A stretch of DNA of 64,000 nt from Aequorivita soesokkakensis. Lineage in GTDB: Bacteria; Bacteroidota; Bacteroidia; Flavobacteriales; Flavobacteriaceae. Every line of letters begins with the position of its first letter. Positions within the stretch are counted from its first letter, which is position 1. This document shows, piece after piece, positions 59,834 through 64,000 of this stretch. The stretch covers positions 97,816 through 161,815 of the forward strand of contig NZ_LXIE01000045.1 in the NCBI RefSeq assembly GCF_001641085.1, read 5' to 3'. A program made the translations under genes and the position numbers. The notes below the pieces were generated by a model. That model had not been told where the DNA came from and ran no database searches. It saw only the letters and a program-made list of their open reading frames with translations.

Positions 59834-61684
59834 ATGACAAAAAATATATTTTCAAATTTTAGGGGCAATCTTTTCGGGGGAATTACCGCCGGGATTGTTG
59901 CCCTTCCATTGGCACTGGCTTTCGGGGTGCAATCGGGCCTTGGGCCTGATGCCGGATTGTATGGCGCTATTTTTATTGGGTTTTTTGCTTCGCTATTTGG
60001 AGGAACCAATACCCAAATTTCTGGCCCAACAGCACCTATGACGGCTGTTTCCATGGTTTTAATAGCAGGAATTATTGCGGCCAATAACGGCGATGTTGAG
60101 CAAGCCCTTCCTTACATTCTACTTGTTTTTTTAATGGCAGGTTTGATGCAGATATTATTGGGAATAACAGGTGTGGGAAAGTATATAAAATACATTCCAT
60201 ATCCCGTGGTTTCAGGGTTTATGACGGCAATTGGCGTTATCATTTTAATCACTCAGTTGTTGCCTGTTTTGGGTTATTATACCGAAGAAGACACGGCTTT
60301 CATTGAGACTTTCAAGCCAAAGGCTGAAGAAGTAATGATGAGCAAAATTCTGCAAGACGAAGCCGGGGAAGGAATTCTGGTTCTTGAAGATTTCAAGGAA
60401 ACCATAACCCGTTCTGAACAAATTTCAGAGGAAGAAATTCTTCGGGAAGCGAAAATTCTCGCAAAAGCTGAAAACTCTGGGGTGGCTGGAGCCATAAAAG
60501 CGCTTCCCCGGGCAATTTCATCTATAAATTGGCTGGAATTTATTTTGGCTTCGCTGACCATTTTTATTATTTACGGTTTCAAAAGAATAACTACAAAAGT
60601 GCCCAGTACGTTGGTAGCATTGCTTTTGGTTTCGGTTGGAGCGTATCTTCTGAAATTGAACTATCAGCCTATTGACCAGATTCCGGGTGGTTTCCCTATT
60701 CCGAATTTGGATATGTTCAGCCAGTTTCAATTCGGACAAATTTCACCCTATGTGTTTACCGCATTAACCTTGGCGTTCTTGGGAAGTATTGACTCACTTT
60801 TGACTTCCGTGGTTGCAGACAATATGACAAAAACAAAACACAACCCAAACCGAGAACTGATGGGGCAAGGAATTGGAAACAGTGTTGCCGCAATTTTTGG
60901 CGGAATTCCAGGTGCCGGTGCAACTATTCGCACGGTTGTAAATATAAAATCTGGCGGAACGACCAGACTTTCTGGGATGATCGCGGCAGTATTGTTGCTC
61001 GTTATATTATTGGCTTTAGGGCCCGTAGCATCTCAGATTCCAGCAGCTGTTCTTGCGGGAATTTTGATAACCGTTGGTATTGGCGTAATGGATTATAAAG
61101 GCTTAAAAGCAATCCCAAAAATGCAGAAAGCCGAAGTAACCATTATGATTGTGGTTTTACTTCTTTCAGTGTTTTGGAACTTGGTTTATGCGGTTGGAAT
61201 AGGCTTGGTTTTGGCAGCTATCATTTTTATGAAGAAAATTGGGGATCTCACCGCGGACCAATCCAAGGTTGTTCCCTTAAAAATTGCCGATGAACTTTCA
61301 ATGGCGTGGAGCGACGAGATGAACTTTCCAGAAAAATTAAAAGAGGAAGTCTTCATAAAACGTTTGGAAGGTCCATTGTTTTTTGGGTACACATCAGATT
61401 TTCAACAATTGGCAAATCAAATTCCCGATACAGCGACCCACGTAATAATACGGATGGGAAAAACGCCATATATAGACCAATCCGGACTTTATGCCATGGA
61501 AGAAGTGTTGATGAATATTTCAAAAAAAGGAATCAAACCTATTTTTGAAGACCTTCAGGCGCAACCGCGTGTTATGATGGAAAAGATTGATATTATTCCC
61601 GATTTAGTGCCGAAAGAATTAATTTTCAATGATTTTAACTCGGCTTTGAAATACATAAAAGGAAATGTAGAAAACGTAGTATAA
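59834..61684 (+). CDS. SulP-family anion transporter with STAS domain
   Basis: 616 residues. Membrane domain with 10-14 segments from NLFGGITAGIVALPLALAFG, including GTNTQISGPTAPMT, the SulP substrate-site signature. A cytoplasmic-looking loop at about 150-230 is rich in Glu and Lys. The C-terminal STAS domain covers about 510-605 (HVIIRMGKTPYIDQSGLYAMEEVL-type strand and helix). With the carbonic anhydrase directly upstream, bicarbonate is the best guess for substrate; sulfate is possible. Confidence 0.93.
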   Translation: MTKNIFSNFRGNLFGGITAGIVALPLALAFGVQSGLGPDAGLYGAIFIGFFASLFGGTNTQISGPTAPMTAVSMVLIAGIIAANNGDVEQALPYILLVFLMAGLMQILLGITGVGKYIKYIPYPVVSGFMTAIGVIILITQLLPVLGYYTEEDTAFIETFKPKAEEVMMSKILQDEAGEGILVLEDFKETITRSEQISEEEILREAKILAKAENSGVAGAIKALPRAISSINWLEFILASLTIFIIYGFKRITTKVPSTLVALLLVSVGAYLLKLNYQPIDQIPGGFPIPNLDMFSQFQFGQISPYVFTALTLAFLGSIDSLLTSVVADNMTKTKHNPNRELMGQGIGNSVAAIFGGIPGAGATIRTVVNIKSGGTTRLSGMIAAVLLLVILLALGPVASQIPAAVLAGILITVGIGVMDYKGLKAIPKMQKAEVTIMIVVLLLSVFWNLVYAVGIGLVLAAIIFMKKIGDLTADQSKVVPLKIADELSMAWSDEMNFPEKLKEEVFIKRLEGPLFFGYTSDFQQLANQIPDTATHVIIRMGKTPYIDQSGLYAMEEVLMNISKKGIKPIFEDLQAQPRVMMEKIDIIPDLVPKELIFNDFNSALKYIKGNVENVV

Positions 61685-61695
61685 CTTATTCTTTT

Positions 61696-62259
61696 TCAAT
61701 CATTATTTTCAGAATTAAGCTCCGTTTCCGCGGGGCTTTTTTCGTCTAAAATCTCTTCATCGGTATCATTATATTCATCAACTTCCTTCATAATTGCGGG
61801 AAGAATTGCAGGCGCAATCATTGCAACCGGGCCATATAAAACTGAAGCCTCCCGTTGTTCCTCAGTAAGTATCCTGTAATTTTCAGAAGCATTTACAAAC
61901 ATAAAAACCACACTTATCAAAAAGGCGAATTTCAGCACATTAAAAATTCCACCAAACAATTTGTTGAAAATGCCAAGCATCGCAAAATCGGCCACCTTCG
62001 TTAAAAGCCTTCCCAAGAGACTGAACAAAAGCATTATCAGTAAAAAGGTGATTACAAACGCCGCCACTTGTGTAGTATCTGCGCTCCAATTAAACCAATT
62101 TTCCAAATAAACCCTTACATAGCCAGAAAAAAACATCGCGCAATAAACGCCAACCACAATTCCAATTAAAGAAGCGAGCGAGCGCAACAACCCTTTGCTA
62201 AAGCCTACAAAAAAAGCGATGATGAAAATGATGCCTATAACAATGTCGATGGTATTCAT
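61696..62259 (-). CDS. CvpA family membrane protein
   Basis: 187 residues from ATG 62259. Four membrane segments, starting NTIDIVIGIIFIIAFFVGFSKG, the CvpA hallmark. C-terminal tail acidic (DEYNDTDEEILDEKSPAETE). CvpA proteins are needed for colicin V export or stress tolerance in enterobacteria; mechanism unclear. The start at 62301 would be in a spacer repeat. Its last codons contain the SulP terminator of the opposite strand. Confidence 0.9.
   Translation of the reverse strand: MNTIDIVIGIIFIIAFFVGFSKGLLRSLASLIGIVVGVYCAMFFSGYVRVYLENWFNWSADTTQVAAFVITFLLIMLLFSLLGRLLTKVADFAMLGIFNKLFGGIFNVLKFAFLISVVFMFVNASENYRILTEEQREASVLYGPVAMIAPAILPAIMKEVDEYNDTDEEILDEKSPAETELNSENND
61718..61742 (+). terminator. 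SulP terminator inside the cvpA coding end
   Basis: AGCTCCG and CGGGGCT pair around TTTCCG, with T6 following on the plus strand. It lies within the last codons of the convergent cvpA gene. Confidence 0.7.
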
Positions 62260-62281
62260 AATTCCAAATTTTTCATAAATA

Positions 62282-62400
62282 TACCAATTTATAAGTTTCA
62301 AGTTTCAGCTTCCAAGTTGCAAGTTCTGAATTCTTACTTGAGATTTGTGATTTGATTTTGATATTTTTTTGGGATTTGGAATTTGTTTTTTGGAATTTAA
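62282..62400. repeat. Degenerate spacer repeat between cvpA and the next gene
   Basis: AAGTTTCAAGTTTC, CCAAGTTGCAAGTT, then GATTTG/GGAATTT variants. Related to the spacer at 50587-50668. A TATATTTG -7 box at 62451-62458 precedes the next gene. Confidence 0.55.
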
Positions 62401-62477
62401 ACCCATCACGTTTGCCTATTAAGCAACACAATTTTAAATTTATAAACCCATATATTTGCAAAAACTAAATCCATAAA

Positions 62478-62834
62478 ATGGCGCGCGACGAACAATTAAA
62501 AGAACGATGGGAAGCAGTAGTAAAAATGCTGGGCGACCGTTTTGCCGATGGACAGACTTTAGATTTGGATGCCATCATTTATTTAATAGGAATTCAGGAA
62601 TTGGGCCAATTGCACCGAAAGTTTAAAAAAGACGAAAAGCTAAACCTGATGCACATTGCCATCTGCCGTGTTTTGGAACCTTACGGATATTATACATTTG
62701 ATTACGTTGACGAAGAAGGCTGGCCACATTACCACGTTTTGGAACAATTGCCGCCACTAAAAGCTGGTGAACAAAGCGTTTTGATGAAGGAAGCTATTGT
62801 GCAGTATTTTTTGGAGAAGGAAGTTATTGTTTAA
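62478..62834 (+). CDS. Conserved hypothetical protein
   Basis: 118 residues, cytoplasmic, no signal peptide. Landmarks are RWEAVVKMLGDRF, LDLDAIIYLIGIQELG and LEPYGYYTFDYVDEEGWPHY. I recognise it only as a Bacteroidota-type conserved hypothetical. A TATATTTG box (62451-62458) lies 19 bases before the ATG. Normal codon use for the window, unlike the next gene. Confidence 0.75.
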   Translation: MARDEQLKERWEAVVKMLGDRFADGQTLDLDAIIYLIGIQELGQLHRKFKKDEKLNLMHIAICRVLEPYGYYTFDYVDEEGWPHYHVLEQLPPLKAGEQSVLMKEAIVQYFLEKEVIV

Positions 62835-62912
62835 TTTTTATAAGTCTATGCAGAAAATTATTTTATATTTTTTAGATTATAAAAACCTTTTTTAAATATT
62901 AAAAAAATTAAT

Positions 62913-63890
62913 TTGAAGATACTTTACATATTAGGGAACGGATTCGATTTAAGTCTTGACATAAAAACAAGCTATACAGACTTTTATAATTATTATAAAT
63001 TGATAGAATCAACAAACGAAAATGTAAACAAATTAAAGAAAGAGATATCTATTAATTATAAAAATTGGTCAGATCTAGAATTTTCACTTGGGCAGTATAC
63101 ACAAGAATTAAAAACTGTGAAAGAATTCGATGAGGTTTTTGACGATATCGGTGAGCACCTTGCGGAATATTTAAAAAAAGAAGAGGATAAATTTGATCCA
63201 AAAAAAATAAATCGCGAGAAATTTTTCAAAGACCTGGTTAGGGTTGAAGAGTATTTACCAACCGCTGACAGGAATATTTTAAATGCTTACAAGAATAAAT
63301 TTCTTAGCAGTACTTGGAATATTGAAATCTTCACATTCAATTATACGAGAACAATTGAAAAAATTATTGGTGAAAAAAGAAATGTTGAAATAGGTCATCA
63401 TCCTAATGGAACCGCTTCAGTAATTTTAAAAGGAGTAGAGCATATTCACGGATATGTAGATAAGAGAATGGTTTTGGGTATTAACGATATATCACAACTA
63501 AAAAATAAAGAATTCCATAATAATGTAGATATACTTGAAGCAATTGTAAAAGAAAAGTGTAATAAAGCTTATAGACACACAATAGACGATTTATTTACAA
63601 CAAAAATTAAGCAAGCCAATCTAATATGCATTTTTGGGTCTTCTATCGGAGATACAGATAATATGTGGTGGGAACAAATAGGACAAAAACTTATTAATGA
63701 GATTCCTATAATTATTTTTTCAAAAGGAGAAGAAGTAATATCAGCAAGAAACGGTTATAAAAATAATAGGACTGAAAGAAAAATACGCCAATATTTTTTG
63801 AAAAAAACAAAGCTAACAGATGAAGAAAAAGAAAAGTTCGGAAATAATGTTTTTGTCGTGCTTGATTCTCCAATATTTAAAGAGATTTAA
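62913..63890 (+). CDS. AbiH family phage abortive-infection protein
   Basis: 325 residues from a TTG start. The N-terminus KILYILGNGFDLSLDIKTSY is the AbiH signature (GNGFD); ILSSTWNIEIFTFNYTRTIEKI-type strands follow and the C-terminal motif CIFGSSIGDTDNMWWEQI fits the family. AbiH causes abortive infection in lactococci; mechanism unknown. Strikingly A+T-rich compared with its neighbours and set between a housekeeping-like gene and pheS, so it is probably acquired. Confidence 0.85.
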   Translation: MKILYILGNGFDLSLDIKTSYTDFYNYYKLIESTNENVNKLKKEISINYKNWSDLEFSLGQYTQELKTVKEFDEVFDDIGEHLAEYLKKEEDKFDPKKINREKFFKDLVRVEEYLPTADRNILNAYKNKFLSSTWNIEIFTFNYTRTIEKIIGEKRNVEIGHHPNGTASVILKGVEHIHGYVDKRMVLGINDISQLKNKEFHNNVDILEAIVKEKCNKAYRHTIDDLFTTKIKQANLICIFGSSIGDTDNMWWEQIGQKLINEIPIIIFSKGEEVISARNGYKNNRTERKIRQYFLKKTKLTDEEKEKFGNNVFVVLDSPIFKEI

Positions 63891-63958
63891 TTAATAAAAG
63901 AACAGTTGCTTAAGATTTTAAAAAATTATTAGTCTTTTCCTGGCAAAAAAGAATTAAA

Positions 63959-64000
63959 ATGATAGAAACAATAAAAAAACACATAGCTGAAGTTCAAGCC
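63959..64000 (+). CDS. pheS: Phenylalanine--tRNA ligase alpha subunit (start only)
   Basis: Fourteen codons before the window end, MIETIKKHIAEVQA. This matches the N-terminal helix of flavobacterial PheS (MIxKIKEHIAEVE-like). Location next to cvpA agrees with what I recall of some flavobacterial genomes. The call rests on a short stretch. Confidence 0.5.
   Translation, partial: MIETIKKHIAEVQA

Noticed and set aside
1..64000. CRISPR array, tRNA, rRNA or prophage
   Set aside because: No regularly spaced direct repeats, no TPsiC-like arms in a cloverleaf context, no rRNA-like stretches and no phage structural or integrase genes were seen by eye. A tRNAscan or barrnap run would be decisive.

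Overview
The window looks like a chromosomal segment of an A+T-rich flavobacterium (Bacteroidota, probably Flavobacteriaceae). The evidence is the gene families (IPExxxVDY protein, complete Bat operon, DUF4382 lipoprotein, long Bacteroidota-type PurF, PBP1C next to an alpha-2-macroglobulin), the near absence of Shine-Dalgarno sites, recurrent TAnnTTTG -7 boxes, and short GC-rich palindromic intergenic repeats common in this group. I saw no rRNA, tRNA, CRISPR array, prophage or insertion sequence. The only gene-free stretch above 300 bases is 3500-4252.

Layout. 1-2750: AddA/UvrD-like helicase cut by the window edge, then superoxide dismutase. 3500-4252: two tandem copies of a predicted small-RNA gene. 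4253-9057 (minus): purF, a PfkB kinase, RNase H1, an unknown membrane-anchored protein and purN. 9280-13601 (plus): acpP-fabF-rnc, then an IPExxxVDY protein and pyk. 13602-17257: an SH3-like lipoprotein, dinB, a Rossmann-fold protein, a CYTH protein and a YciI-like lipoprotein. 17249-22760 (minus): a glycosidase operon (beta-mannosidase, beta-hexosaminidase, CutC). 22858-29060 (minus): an RND efflux operon led by its MarR/GbsR regulator, with an obvious operator. 29152-37713 (minus): PBP1C, a small lipoprotein and a giant alpha-2-macroglobulin. 37916-43384: an ABM protein, an isoaspartyl peptidase, a CAP lipoprotein, 3-hydroxyanthranilate dioxygenase, an ALDH7-type dehydrogenase and an acyl-ACP desaturase. 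43449-46458 (minus): metallophosphoesterase, zinc-ribbon protein and SPFH-GYF protein. Then come an AlbA_2/Schlafen-like protein, an SDR and a DUF4382 lipoprotein. 49582-58696 (plus): the MoxR-DUF58-Bat operon. 58765-61684: a small membrane protein, beta-carbonic anhydrase and a SulP transporter. 61696-64000: cvpA, a conserved hypothetical, an AbiH-like defence gene and the start of pheS.

The most interesting signal is an RNA one. Both tandem copies at 3676-3750 and 4067-4141 have a TATATTTG -7 box, a 5' hairpin, an 11-nt single-stranded linker (AGATTTGGGGC) and a terminator hairpin whose stem differs between copies but still pairs. The exact complement of that linker forms the loop of a hairpin that makes up most of the short leader of the CAP-domain lipoprotein gene at 39486. 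I propose a twin small-RNA/target-leader pair. This is inference from sequence and has no experimental support here.

Several starts were moved inward because an upstream start would lie in or before a -7 box, in a terminator, or far upstream of the conserved domain. These changes are stated in each entry.
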